Shown: positions 33,886-42,066, numbered from the stretch's first letter. The stretch: 64,000 bases of DNA from Streptomyces sp. NBC_00620 (GCF_026341825.1 NZ_JAPENY010000001.1:4129700-4193699); one strand, 5' to 3'. Program-made: numbers and translations. The notes: a model not told the origin generated them from the sequence alone.

Positions 33886-35071
33886 CCAGCTGCGGTTCCA
33901 GCGGATCCCTCAACCCCTCCGGATCCACCGGCAGTTCCGCCGACACCGTGAACCCGCCCCGCGAACCCGGTCCCGCCTCCAGCGAGCCGCCCGCCGCCGC
34001 GAGCCGTTCCTTGAGGCCCTTGAGGCCGGTGCCCGCGACGGGCTCCTGGACGGGGGTGGAGGCGCCGGTGCCGTCGTCCGTGATGGTCAGGCGGACGCGT
34101 TCGGGGGTGCCGTCGACGGTGATGTCACAGCGGGCGGCGCCGCTGTGCCGTACGACGTTGGTGACGGCCTCGCGGACCACCCAGCCGAGGAGGGCCTCGG
34201 TCTGGGGCGCCAGGGGCGTGCCCGACCGGCGGACGGCGGGCTCGACTCCCGCGGCGGACAGCATCGAGCGGGCGCCGTCCAGCTCCGTGGCGAGGCTGCC
34301 CGTGCGGTAGCCGGTGACCGCCTCGCGGATCTCCGTGAGGGCCTGGCGTCCGACCGACTCGATGTCCGTGACCTGGACGAGCGCCGCGGTCAGGTCACGG
34401 TGGGCCAGCCGGCGGGCCGCCTCCGACTTCACGACGATCACCGAGAGCGTGTGGCCCAGCAGGTCGTGCAGGTCGCGGGAGAAACGCAGCCGCTCCTTCT
34501 CGACCGCGCGGCGCGCCAACTCCTCGCGGGCGGCGCGCAGTTCCCGTACCGCGTCGGAGAGGGACAGGATCGCGGCGGTCACCGCGGTGGACAGGAAGGT
34601 GCCGTACGCGATGTTGATCGCGGCCCAGCCCTCGTGGAACCAGCCGATGGTCCCGGCGAGCACGCTCAGGCCGACGGCGAGGCGGCCCAGGAGCTTGCCC
34701 CGGACCACCGAGCCCACGGCGAGGCCGAGCAGCGGGAAGAACCACAGCCAGGAGTCGCCGTAGCCGATGGCGAGACCGCAGGTCAGCAGGCCCATCAGGA
34801 CGAGCGCCACCCGGGTGGAACGGGCCTGGCGCCACTCCTTCGCGAAGGCGCGGAACACCACATGGATGTAGAGGGTGTTGAAGGCGAGCAAACCCAGGCC
34901 GCCGATCCAGGGGTTCGGCGTCTTGCCCTGGACGAGGTTGGAGAACGCGCCCATGCCCATCAGCAACCACGGCAGCATCGTGAAGCCGCTGGGCGGCGGG
35001 CCGATGTCGTCGGGTCGCGCCTCCCCGGACTTCCGAAGGGTGGCGGTGTTGCAGTTCTTCTTCCAGGCCAT
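33869..35071 (-). CDS. HisKA_3-type sensor histidine kinase
   Basis: Membrane sensor kinase of 400 residues. Five or six hydrophobic helices (about residues 30-165) make up the sensor part. The dimerisation helix has the phosphorylated His in FSRDLHDLLGHTLS. The ATP site has VVREAVTNVVRHSGA, ITDDGTG and GTGLKGLKERLAAAGG. It belongs to the DesK-like/NarX class that partners with NarL-type regulators, such as the one at 31624-32265. A convergent gene overlaps its 3' end by 17 bases. Confidence 0.92.
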   Translation of the reverse strand: MAWKKNCNTATLRKSGEARPDDIGPPPSGFTMLPWLLMGMGAFSNLVQGKTPNPWIGGLGLLAFNTLYIHVVFRAFAKEWRQARSTRVALVLMGLLTCGLAIGYGDSWLWFFPLLGLAVGSVVRGKLLGRLAVGLSVLAGTIGWFHEGWAAINIAYGTFLSTAVTAAILSLSDAVRELRAAREELARRAVEKERLRFSRDLHDLLGHTLSVIVVKSEAARRLAHRDLTAALVQVTDIESVGRQALTEIREAVTGYRTGSLATELDGARSMLSAAGVEPAVRRSGTPLAPQTEALLGWVVREAVTNVVRHSGAARCDITVDGTPERVRLTITDDGTGASTPVQEPVAGTGLKGLKERLAAAGGSLEAGPGSRGGFTVSAELPVDPEGLRDPLEPQLVSQQG

Positions 35072-35200
35072 CGCTTCTCCCCCTGGTCCATCTTGTCCGT
35101 GCGATGAGTAAGACGCTACGGATCAGGGGCGCCGCCCGGCCAGATGCGTTTGTAAGGAGTTGGGCGGGACAAATGTCATGGCTCGTCGATCCGGCACAGA

Positions 35201-35217
35201 TCTGACATGGTGTCAGG
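35201..35217. promoter_or_regulatory. TCTGAC-N5-GTCAG palindrome before the MaoC operon
   Basis: TCTGACATGGTGTCAGG has arms CTGAC and GTCAG with five bases between. It resembles the sites at 23849 and 29286 and lies 48 bases before the KstR-type site. Confidence 0.6.
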
Positions 35218-35264
35218 AGGCTTCACAACTACTGGGCGCTGGGCTATACAAGGGGTCGCCGGAC

Positions 35265-35278
35265 TGGAACGCGTTCTA
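35265..35278. promoter_or_regulatory. KstR-type operator before the MaoC operon
   Basis: TGGAACGCGTTCTA fits TnnAACnnGTTnnA exactly. It is 134 bases before the MaoC start at 35412. Confidence 0.8.
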
Positions 35279-35346
35279 GAAGAGGCGCTTTCCACGGCCC
35301 AGTGTCGACCTCGGTGCGGCCGACGGTGCGGACGGCCGCACCGGGG

Positions 35347-35380
35347 TCTCCATGCCACAACCGTCTCCATGCCACAACCG
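35347..35380. repeat. Perfect 17-base tandem duplication
   Basis: TCTCCATGCCACAACCG occurs twice in direct succession in the leader of the MaoC operon, 32 bases before its start. It looks like a recent slippage event. A possible start inside it is not used in frame. Confidence 0.8.
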
Positions 35381-35411
35381 GATGACGTACGCGCTAGCGA
35401 TCAGGAGTCCC

Positions 35412-36287
35412 ATGCCCATTGACGCCGCCAAGGCCGTCGCCGCCGAGCCCCGGGCCGGAGAGATCGCCTGGAATCACAAGGACGTCCAGCTCTACCACCT
35501 CGGCGTCGGCGCGGGCGCCAATCCCGACAGGCCGAGCCCCGCGACCGACCCGGACGAGCTGCGCTACACCCTGGAGTCCAGGCTGCACGTCCTGCCGAGC
35601 TTCGTGACCGTCGCGGGCGCGGGCTCCCCGGGCGTGATCGGCGGCCTCTCCATGCCCGGCGTCGAAGTCGACCTCGCCCGCGTCCTGCACGGCGGCCAGA
35701 GCATCCGGCTGCACCGCCCGATCCCGGTCGAGGGCAGGGCGACGACCACCTCGCGGATCGCCGCCGTGTACGACAAGGGCAAGGCCGCGATCCTCGTCAT
35801 GCGCACCGAAGTCACCGACACCGAGGGCCCGTTGTGGACGAACGACGCCCAGATCTTCGTACGCGGGGAAGGCGGCTGGGGCGGCGACCGCGGCCCCTCC
35901 GCCCGCCTCGAACCACCAACAGGCCCCGCGGACAAGACCGTTGACCGCCCGGTCCGCGAGGACCAGGCCCTGCTCTACCGGCTCTCCGGCGACTGGAACC
36001 CGCTGCACGCCGACCCCGAGTTCGCCAAACTCGCCGGGTTCGACCGGCCGATCCTGCACGGGCTGTGCACATACGGGATGACGCTCAAGGCGGTCGTCGA
36101 CACGCTGCTCGGCGGGGACGTGACCCGCGTCCGCTCGTACTCCACGCGCTTCGCCGGTGTCGTCTTCCCCGGCGAGACCCTGCGCATCCGGATGTGGCGG
36201 CGGGACGCCGGGGTCCAGGTGACGGTGACCGCGGTCGAACGGGACGAGGCGCCGGTCCTCGCCGACACCCTCGTCGAGCACGCCTGA
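35412..36287 (+). CDS. MaoC-family 2-enoyl-CoA hydratase
   Basis: Hot-dog-fold hydratase of 291 residues, first gene of a three-gene operon. The length implies two hot-dog units, as in Hsd4B/peroxisomal MFE2 hydratase 2 proteins. The C-terminal unit has the hydratase motif RLSGDWNPLHADPEFAKLAG followed by FDRPILHGLCTYG, where Asp and His are catalytic. The N-terminal unit (MPGVEVDLARVLHGGQSIRL) lacks this. The start is the ATG at 35412. It probably hydrates an enoyl-CoA in sterol or branched-lipid side-chain degradation, since KstR-type and TCTGAC sites precede the operon. Confidence 0.9.
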   Translation: MPIDAAKAVAAEPRAGEIAWNHKDVQLYHLGVGAGANPDRPSPATDPDELRYTLESRLHVLPSFVTVAGAGSPGVIGGLSMPGVEVDLARVLHGGQSIRLHRPIPVEGRATTTSRIAAVYDKGKAAILVMRTEVTDTEGPLWTNDAQIFVRGEGGWGGDRGPSARLEPPTGPADKTVDRPVREDQALLYRLSGDWNPLHADPEFAKLAGFDRPILHGLCTYGMTLKAVVDTLLGGDVTRVRSYSTRFAGVVFPGETLRIRMWRRDAGVQVTVTAVERDEAPVLADTLVEHA

Positions 36288-36366
36288 CAGTCGTACGTAC
36301 CTCCGTGACGTTCTTCCAGGACGTCCTTCCTGATCCGGCACGTCCTTCCTGAGGGGAGCCGCACCA

Positions 36367-37443
36367 ATGCGCGCAGCCGTACAGCACGAGATAGGCCAGG
36401 ACAAACTGGAAGTCCACGACGACGTCGAGGCCGTGGGCTTCGGTCCAGGCAGGGTCAGGATCCGGGTACGGGCCACGGGGCTGTGCCACTCGGACCTGTC
36501 GGCGATGAACGGCGTGCTGCCGCAGCCCGCGCCGTTCGTGCCCGGACACGAGGGCGCCGGTGAGGTCGTCGAGGTCGGCGAGGGCGTCACCAACGTCAAG
36601 CCCGGCGACCGCGTCGTCGTCTGCTGGCTGCCGGCCTGCGGAGTCTGTCCCGCCTGCAAGCGCGGCCAGACCGAACTGTGCCTGGCCGGGTTCATGAACG
36701 CCGGCACGCCCAACTTCAAGCGCCCCGGCGGAGACGTCTTCGGCTTCGCGGGCACCGGCACCTTCGCCGAGGAGGTCGTCGTCGACGCCGGGTGCGCGGT
36801 GCCGATCCCCGACGACGTGCCCTTCGACATCGCCGCCCTCATCGGCTGCGGGGTCACCACCGGACTCGGCGCCGCCCTCAACACCGCCGACGTGGAAGCC
36901 GGTTCGTCGGTCGCCGTCATCGGCTGCGGCGGCGTCGGCATCTCCGCGATCCAGGGCGCGCGACTCAAGGGCGCCGCCGAGATCGTCGCCGTCGACCCGG
37001 TCGCCTCCCGCCGCGAGGCCGCGCTGAGGTTCGGCGCCACCCATGCCGTCTCCCCGGACGAACTCGCCGACGCCAAGCAGCGGATCACCGCGGGCGAGGG
37101 CTTCGACTACGTCTTCGAGGTCGTCGGCCGCTCGGCCACCGCCCGCACCGCGTACGAGAACACCCGGCGCGGCGGCACCCTCGTCATCGTCGGCGCGGGC
37201 GCCATGGACGACTACCTCCAGCTCAACATGTTCGAGCTGTTCTTCGACGAGAAGCGGATCCTGCCCTCGATGTACGGCGGCGGAGACGTCCTGCGTTCCT
37301 ACGAGCGGACCGTCGCCCTGTGGCGTGCGGGGCGCATCGACCTGGAGGGCCTGATCACCCACCGGGTGCCGCTGGCCGAGATCAACGAGGCGCTCGACCA
37401 GATGCGGACGGGCACGGCGCTGCGTACGTGCATCGAGATCTGA
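36367..37443 (+). CDS. Zinc-dependent alcohol dehydrogenase
   Basis: MDR-family dehydrogenase of 358 residues. Catalytic zinc ligands are Cys in GLCHSDLSAM and His in PGHEGAGEV. The structural zinc loop is CGVCPACKRGQTELC. The NAD site is VAVIGCGGVGISAIQG. It is class III-like in layout, close to mycobacterial AdhD/AdhE-type enzymes. It lies between the hydratase and SDR genes and starts 79 bases after the hydratase stop. It may oxidise an alcohol intermediate for the same lipid pathway. Confidence 0.92.
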   Translation: MRAAVQHEIGQDKLEVHDDVEAVGFGPGRVRIRVRATGLCHSDLSAMNGVLPQPAPFVPGHEGAGEVVEVGEGVTNVKPGDRVVVCWLPACGVCPACKRGQTELCLAGFMNAGTPNFKRPGGDVFGFAGTGTFAEEVVVDAGCAVPIPDDVPFDIAALIGCGVTTGLGAALNTADVEAGSSVAVIGCGGVGISAIQGARLKGAAEIVAVDPVASRREAALRFGATHAVSPDELADAKQRITAGEGFDYVFEVVGRSATARTAYENTRRGGTLVIVGAGAMDDYLQLNMFELFFDEKRILPSMYGGGDVLRSYERTVALWRAGRIDLEGLITHRVPLAEINEALDQMRTGTALRTCIEI

Positions 37444-37476
37444 ACCCGCCGATCCTCACAACCCCTAAGGACCTTG

Positions 37477-38415
37477 ATGTCACTGCCACTTGAGGGGCTG
37501 GCTGCGATCGTCACCGGCGCGGGGCGCGGGCTCGGACGCGTCGAGGCGCTCGAACTCGGCCGGCTCGGTGCGGCCGTCGTCGTCAACGACTACGGCCAGT
37601 CCGGGCGCGACGGTTCCGGCGCGGCGTCGGCCGGCCCCGCGGAGGAGGTCGCCGCCGAGATCCGTGACGCGGGCGGGCGGGCCGTCGCCCACACCGGCGA
37701 CGTCGCCGACCACGAACAGGCCCGAGAACTGGTCGAGTTGGCGGTCGCCGAGTTCGGGAAGCTCGACATCCTGGTCAACAACGCGGGCATCCTGCGTGAC
37801 CGGATGGTCTTCTCGATGTCGGAGGGCGAGTGGGACTCGGTCATCCGGGTGCACCTGAAAGGCCACTTCAACACGACCCACTTCGCGTCCGTCCACTGGC
37901 GGGCGCGGTCCAAGGCGGCGGGCGGGCCGGTGTACGGGCGGATCGTGAATACCTCCTCGGAGGCGTTCCTCGCGGGCTCGGCCGGACAGCCCAACTACGC
38001 TGCGGCCAAAGGGGGGATCGTGGGGCTGACCACGTCCACGGCGCTGGCTCTCGCCAAGTACGGCGTGACCGCGAACGCGATCTGCCCGCGCGCCCGGACC
38101 CGTATGACGCAGGACGTGTTCGCCGGTCTCGCCGAGCCCGACGACGGCCTCGACCCGCTCGCCCCCGAGCATGTCGCCCCGCTCGTCGGCTACTTGGCCT
38201 CGCCCGCCGCCGCGCAGGTCAACGGTCAGCTGCTCGTCGTGCACGGCGGCATGGTCGCGGTCGTCGAACGGCCGCGGGTGGCAGCCAAGTTCGACAGCAA
38301 ACAGGACACCTTCACCTACGACGAGCTGGACGCGCTGCTCACCCCGCACTACGCCGGGCGGCCGACGGGGGAGACGTTCGCGGCGGCGGAGGTGTTGGGG
38401 CTCAAGCGCGGGTAG
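37477..38415 (+). CDS. SDR, 3-hydroxyacyl-CoA dehydrogenase-like (Hsd4A type)
   Basis: Short-chain dehydrogenase of 312 residues. It opens with the cofactor motif VTGAGRGLGRVEALELG, followed by VNDYG typical of the 17beta-HSD type 4/MFE2 group. NNAGIL is present; the catalytic Ser is in NTSSEAF and Tyr/Lys in NYAAAKGG. The last 60 residues extend beyond the classical SDR. The start is the ATG at 37477. With the MaoC hydratase in the same operon it would supply both steps, hydration and oxidation, of a beta-oxidation cycle. A strong hairpin ends the operon. Confidence 0.92.
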   Translation: MSLPLEGLAAIVTGAGRGLGRVEALELGRLGAAVVVNDYGQSGRDGSGAASAGPAEEVAAEIRDAGGRAVAHTGDVADHEQARELVELAVAEFGKLDILVNNAGILRDRMVFSMSEGEWDSVIRVHLKGHFNTTHFASVHWRARSKAAGGPVYGRIVNTSSEAFLAGSAGQPNYAAAKGGIVGLTTSTALALAKYGVTANAICPRARTRMTQDVFAGLAEPDDGLDPLAPEHVAPLVGYLASPAAAQVNGQLLVVHGGMVAVVERPRVAAKFDSKQDTFTYDELDALLTPHYAGRPTGETFAAAEVLGLKRG

Positions 38416-38490
38416 CCCTTTTGCGGGCGGCAACTGGACTGGGGCATACGGGCGGCTACTGGCTGCCGGTTACTGGCTTGGTGCACGGAA

Positions 38491-38522
38491 CGGCCCCGCT
38501 CGCTGTGCAGCGAGCGGGGCCG
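38491..38522. terminator. Terminator hairpin after the MaoC-ADH-SDR operon
   Basis: CGGCCCCGCTCGCT, loop GTGC, and AGCGAGCGGGGCCG pair perfectly over 14 bases. It can serve the plus-strand operon and also the small minus-strand gene at 38559. Confidence 0.8.
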
Positions 38523-38558
38523 TGGAGTTGCCTTGCCGATTGTGACCGTGACCAGTCG

Positions 38559-38711
38559 TCAGGCCCTGTTGCCCTGGTCGGACGGCTTGCGGTGGCGGCC
38601 CTGCGGGGTCGCGTCCGCGTCCCCGCCGGAGACCACCGGGCCGCGGTGCTTGCCGTGGCCCTCGGCCTGGGCGTCAGTCGTCGGCCATTCCATCGTGCTG
38701 GTGTCGCTCAT
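38559..38711 (-). CDS. Small 50-residue protein of unknown function
   Basis: Reads MSDTSTMEWPTTDAQAEGHG, then KHRGPVVSGGDADATPQGRH, then RKPSDQGNRA. It is hydrophilic, with no Cys and no membrane segment; GKHRG and GRHRKP recur in similar short Streptomyces proteins as far as I recall. An AG-rich leader precedes the ATG at 38711, and the hairpin at 38491 follows. Too short to assign a fold. Confidence 0.6.
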   Translation of the reverse strand: MSDTSTMEWPTTDAQAEGHGKHRGPVVSGGDADATPQGRHRKPSDQGNRA

Positions 38712-38756
38712 CTGGTGTTCACCCCGTAAACAAGATCCTTCTTGTGCCGGGGGATT

Positions 38757-40196
38757 CTAACCAGGGGCCAAGGCCGGGGTTTCGGTGGGTGTGCTTTTTT
38801 CGCCCCCTCCGCCCCTACCCGTCCCGTTCCTGGGGGCTGCCGCCCCCAGACCCCCGCTGTCGGCCTGGACGGCCTCGTCCTCAAACGCCGGACGGGCTGG
38901 GGGTGTTGCTGGACGGGCTAGGGGTGGCGCCGGATGGTCTGGGGGTGTTGCCGCGCGGGCTGGGGGCGGCGCTGGACGTGCTGGGGGTGTTGCCGCGCGG
39001 GCCGGGGGTGTTGCCGCATGGGCCGGGAGTGGCGCCGGACTGGGTGGAAGTGCCGCTCGGCTTGTCAAAGGTGCCTGTTGGAGAGGGACCGGGCGGGGTG
39101 TGGCCGCCCGTTCCGGCTCCGGCTCCGGGGGAGCGGGCGTGGCCCTCTCCGGTTGTGCCGCGGGCGCCTGCACCTTCGCCACCCCGTACGCCACCGTCCC
39201 CGTCGCGTACGGCAGTTGGAGCACGCCCTCCCTGCTCCACAGGCCCGCCCCCGTCAACCACCCCTCGGGCGCCGGGAGATGGTGGACCTGTCGTTCGGAG
39301 GGGCGCCACAGGCCCACCCAGGTGCCGGACGGGCCGTCGATACGCAGGGCGACCGAACAGTTCTCCGGCATCAGTACCTGGCCGGGCTGGATCGCGAACG
39401 GGGTCACCGCGCAGTCAGCCGGGTGGAGGCTCTCCGGGAAGCGGACCGGCAGGGTGCTGCCGAGGACACCCCAGCCGAGGCGGTCGTGGCCCGGGGACGG
39501 GGCGTCGGAGCGGATGAGGAGCAGCCCGCTGTCGGGGTCCGCGAGGAGCAGCCGGTCGTTGCTGGTCTCGGCGATCTGGAGCAGGGGGGACATCTCGCCG
39601 CCGCGCTCCAGGTCGACGACGACCGTCTTGGTACGGCCGTCCTGGCAGCGGTCCAGGGCAAGGAGGCGTCCCGTGCCGTCCAGCCACACCCCGCCCGCGC
39701 AGCGGCCCGGCACCTCGGCCAGATGCTCGGGCCCGAACGCGCCGCCCGCCACCAGCCACACCGCCGTGGACCCCCGTCCCACGGCGAGGGCGTACGCGCG
39801 ATCCCCGTCCGGCGCGGGCGGCAGCAGCCGCAGCCGGGTGCCCTGGTCCGGACACTCCACCGCGCCGAGCGGCAGCTCGCCGGTGCCCGGCCCGGTCGGG
39901 TACAGCAGCGAGAACGCGTGCCGCCCGTCCGCCTCGCGGTGGATCAGCACCCGGCCGTCGGTCAGCGGCAGCACCTCGGTGCCGGGCTCCTCCGGCTGGT
40001 GGGCGGGCAGCGGTACTGCGTACGGCTCGGCGCCGTCCAGGGTCCAGCGCTCCGGGTACCAGGACTGGGACTCGCCGTCGAGGGCGAGGCGTGCCGCGTA
40101 CGTTCCGTCAGCGGTGATCACGCAGGCGGGGCGGGCGGCCGGCTCGTTCTCGTTCTCAGCCGCCCCGTTCCCGGGTTCGGTGGCACAGGCCGTCAT
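38757..40196 (-). CDS. Hypothetical protein with beta-propeller-like body and Pro/Ala repeat tail
   Basis: A 479-residue protein. The first 350 residues look like a WD/propeller-type body (short strands such as GTRLRLLPPAPDGDRAYALAV and STAVWLVAGGAFGPEHLAEV), with no signal peptide. Then comes a low-complexity tail of PARAATPPARPAPP-like repeats. The last 30 residues, from RPAFEDEAVQ, coincide with a dispersed repeat and may be read-through. The start is the ATG at 40196. The function is unknown. Composition of the tail changes strongly, so its length is likely to vary between strains. Confidence 0.7.
   Translation of the reverse strand: MTACATEPGNGAAENENEPAARPACVITADGTYAARLALDGESQSWYPERWTLDGAEPYAVPLPAHQPEEPGTEVLPLTDGRVLIHREADGRHAFSLLYPTGPGTGELPLGAVECPDQGTRLRLLPPAPDGDRAYALAVGRGSTAVWLVAGGAFGPEHLAEVPGRCAGGVWLDGTGRLLALDRCQDGRTKTVVVDLERGGEMSPLLQIAETSNDRLLLADPDSGLLLIRSDAPSPGHDRLGWGVLGSTLPVRFPESLHPADCAVTPFAIQPGQVLMPENCSVALRIDGPSGTWVGLWRPSERQVHHLPAPEGWLTGAGLWSREGVLQLPYATGTVAYGVAKVQAPAAQPERATPAPPEPEPERAATPRPVPLQQAPLTSRAALPPSPAPLPAHAATPPARAATPPARPAPPPARAATPPDHPAPPLARPATPPARPAFEDEAVQADSGGLGAAAPRNGTGRGGGGEKSTPTETPALAPG
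38831..38899. repeat. Dispersed Streptomyces repeat forming a gene end
   Basis: TGGGGGCTGCCGCCCCCAGA followed further on by CTCGTCCTCAAACGCCGGAC is familiar from very many Streptomyces intergenic regions. The opposite-strand reading RPAFEDE within the gene at 38757-40196 comes from it. The first part folds as a hairpin (TGGGGGC/GCCCCCA). Confidence 0.75.
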
Positions 40197-40474
40197 CGTT
40201 CGGTCACCTCCGGCCACGAAACTAGTTTTCGCACGCACAGACGTGGGACCGGCGGGCGCACGTTTCACACATAAGGATGGCCATGTCCCGATTCGCCTGA
40301 GGGAACGGGGGCGGATGTGCTGAACGGGACGGACGGCGGGGAAGGGAACAGGAGAGGGGAGCGGGGTGACCGCGGCCCGTCCGTCGCCGGGGACCCGGCC
40401 GATCCGTCGCCCGTGTCCTGGCGGAGTGGCCCGCGGCCGGTGGGGGACCGGCGTGAGCCAGGTAGCCTTTCCCC

Positions 40475-41326
40475 GTGCCCCGTCTGTCTGAAGTCATCGC
40501 CGCGCTCGACGCCCTCTGGCCCCCGGAGCGGGCCGAGGGATGGGATGCGGTCGGCACCGTCTGCGGCGACCCCGACCAGGAGGTCACGCGCGTACTGTTC
40601 GCCGTCGACCCCGTCCAGGACATCGTCGACGAGGCGGTGAAACTGGGCGCCGGCCTGCTCGTCACCCACCACCCGCTCTACCTTCGCGGTACGACGACGG
40701 TCGCGGCCGACACCTTCAAGGGCCGCGCCGTGCACACCCTGATCAAGAACGACATCGCGCTGCACGTCGCCCACACGAACGCCGACCGCGCCGATCCGGG
40801 AGTCTCCGACGCCCTCGCGGGCGCGCTCGACCTCCGGGTCGTACGCCCCCTCGTGCCGGACCCGACCGACCCTGAAGGCCGCCGGGGCCTCGGCCGCGTC
40901 TGTGAGCTGGACCACCCGCTCACCGTCCGCGAGCTCGCCGCCCGCGCCGCCGAGCGGCTGCCCGCCACCGCGCAGGGCATCCGTGTCGCGGGCGACCCCG
41001 AGGCCCTCGTACGGACCGTCGCGGTCAGCGGCGGCTCCGGCGACGGCCTCTTCGACGACGTACGCGCCGCGGGCGTGGACGCCTTCCTCACCGCGGACCT
41101 GCGCCACCATCCGGCGTCCGAAGCCCGCGCCCACAGTCCTCTCGCGCTGCTCGACGCGGCGCACTGGGCCACCGAGTGGCCCTGGTGCGAGCTGGCCGCC
41201 GCCCAGCTCGACGAGATCTCCGACCGGAAGGGATGGGGACTCCGCGTCCACGTCTCCAAGACGGTCACCGACCCCTGGACCGCCCACGCGGCCTCGACTA
41301 CCGATACATCAGGAGCCCCCAACTGA
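40475..41326 (+). CDS. Nif3-like dinuclear metal-centre protein
   Basis: Conserved hexameric metal-binding protein of 283 residues. The opening VIAALDALWPPERAEGWDAV and the metal-site VTHHPLYLRG, with HTNADRADPGV and LTADLRHHPASEA, are the family marks. The start is a GTG at 40475. The stop overlaps the apparent CTG start of the zinc-ribbon gene, and RNase H/phosphatase follows. This three-gene order is well known in actinomycetes. Some family members act as GTP cyclohydrolase I type 2; function here is not proven. Confidence 0.92.
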   Translation: MPRLSEVIAALDALWPPERAEGWDAVGTVCGDPDQEVTRVLFAVDPVQDIVDEAVKLGAGLLVTHHPLYLRGTTTVAADTFKGRAVHTLIKNDIALHVAHTNADRADPGVSDALAGALDLRVVRPLVPDPTDPEGRRGLGRVCELDHPLTVRELAARAAERLPATAQGIRVAGDPEALVRTVAVSGGSGDGLFDDVRAAGVDAFLTADLRHHPASEARAHSPLALLDAAHWATEWPWCELAAAQLDEISDRKGWGLRVHVSKTVTDPWTAHAASTTDTSGAPN

Positions 41327-42066
41327 ACGCCGCGCCCGCCGACCAGATCCGACTCCTCGACGTCCAGTCCCTCGACGCGCGCCTTCAGCAGCTGGCGCAC
41401 AAGCGCAGGTCGCTGCCCGAGCACACCGAGATCGAGTCGCTGAACAAGGACCTCACTCAACTGCGCGACCTGCTCGTCGCCGCGCAGACCGAGGAGGGTG
41501 ACTGCGCCCGCGAGCAGACCAAGGCGGAGCAGGACGTCGACCAGGTGCGCCAGCGCGCCGTCCGCGACCAGAAGCGCCTCGACTCGGGTGCCGTGTCGTC
41601 CCCCAAGGACCTGGAGAACCTCCAGCGCGAGATCACCTCCCTCGCCAAGCGGCAGGGTGACCTGGAAGACGTCGTCCTGGAGATCATGGAACGCCGTGAG
41701 TCCGCGCAGGAGCGGTCCACCGAGCTGACCGGGAGGGTCTCCTCCGTCCAGTCGAAGATCGACGACGCGACCGCGCGCCGCGACGCTGCCTTTGAGTCGA
41801 TCGACGGCGAGGTGGCCACCGCGACGAAGGAGCGCGAGGTCATCGCGGGCTCCGTCCCCGCCGACCTCCTCAAGCTCTACGACAAGCTGCGCCAGCAGCA
41901 GGGCGGCGTCGGTGCGGCCCGCCTCTACCAGCGCCGCTGCGAGGGCTGCCGCCTCGAGCTCAACATCACCGAGGTCAACGAAGTGAAGGCCGCGTCCCCG
42001 GACGCCGTCCTCCGCTGCGAGAACTGCCGCCGCATCCTGGTGCGCACGTCCGAGTCCGGCCTGTAA
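41323..42066 (+). CDS. Coiled-coil protein with C-terminal zinc ribbon, apparent CTG start
   Basis: A 247-residue protein: N-terminal coiled coil (residues about 15-165, e.g. EIESLNKDLTQLRDLLVA), then a C4 zinc ribbon: CEGCRLEL (CxxC) and CENCRRIL (CxxC). The family (CT398/SCO-type) is conserved beside Nif3-like and RNase H genes. The most probable start is CTG at 41323: it has AGGAG nine bases before it, and it overlaps the Nif3 stop as CTGA. No ATG, GTG or TTG codon is seen in the first 60 in-frame codons downstream or the immediately preceding ones. Homologues I recall begin MNAAPADQIRLLDVQ. It may bind DNA or RNA. Confidence 0.88.
   Translation: MNAAPADQIRLLDVQSLDARLQQLAHKRRSLPEHTEIESLNKDLTQLRDLLVAAQTEEGDCAREQTKAEQDVDQVRQRAVRDQKRLDSGAVSSPKDLENLQREITSLAKRQGDLEDVVLEIMERRESAQERSTELTGRVSSVQSKIDDATARRDAAFESIDGEVATATKEREVIAGSVPADLLKLYDKLRQQQGGVGAARLYQRRCEGCRLELNITEVNEVKAASPDAVLRCENCRRILVRTSESGL

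Noticed and set aside
40222..40284. Cys-rich 20-residue peptide (MAILMCETCARRSHVCACEN) on the minus strand
   Set aside because: Start and stop exist, but there is no good ribosome site and no way to judge conservation. It lies in the upstream region of two real genes.
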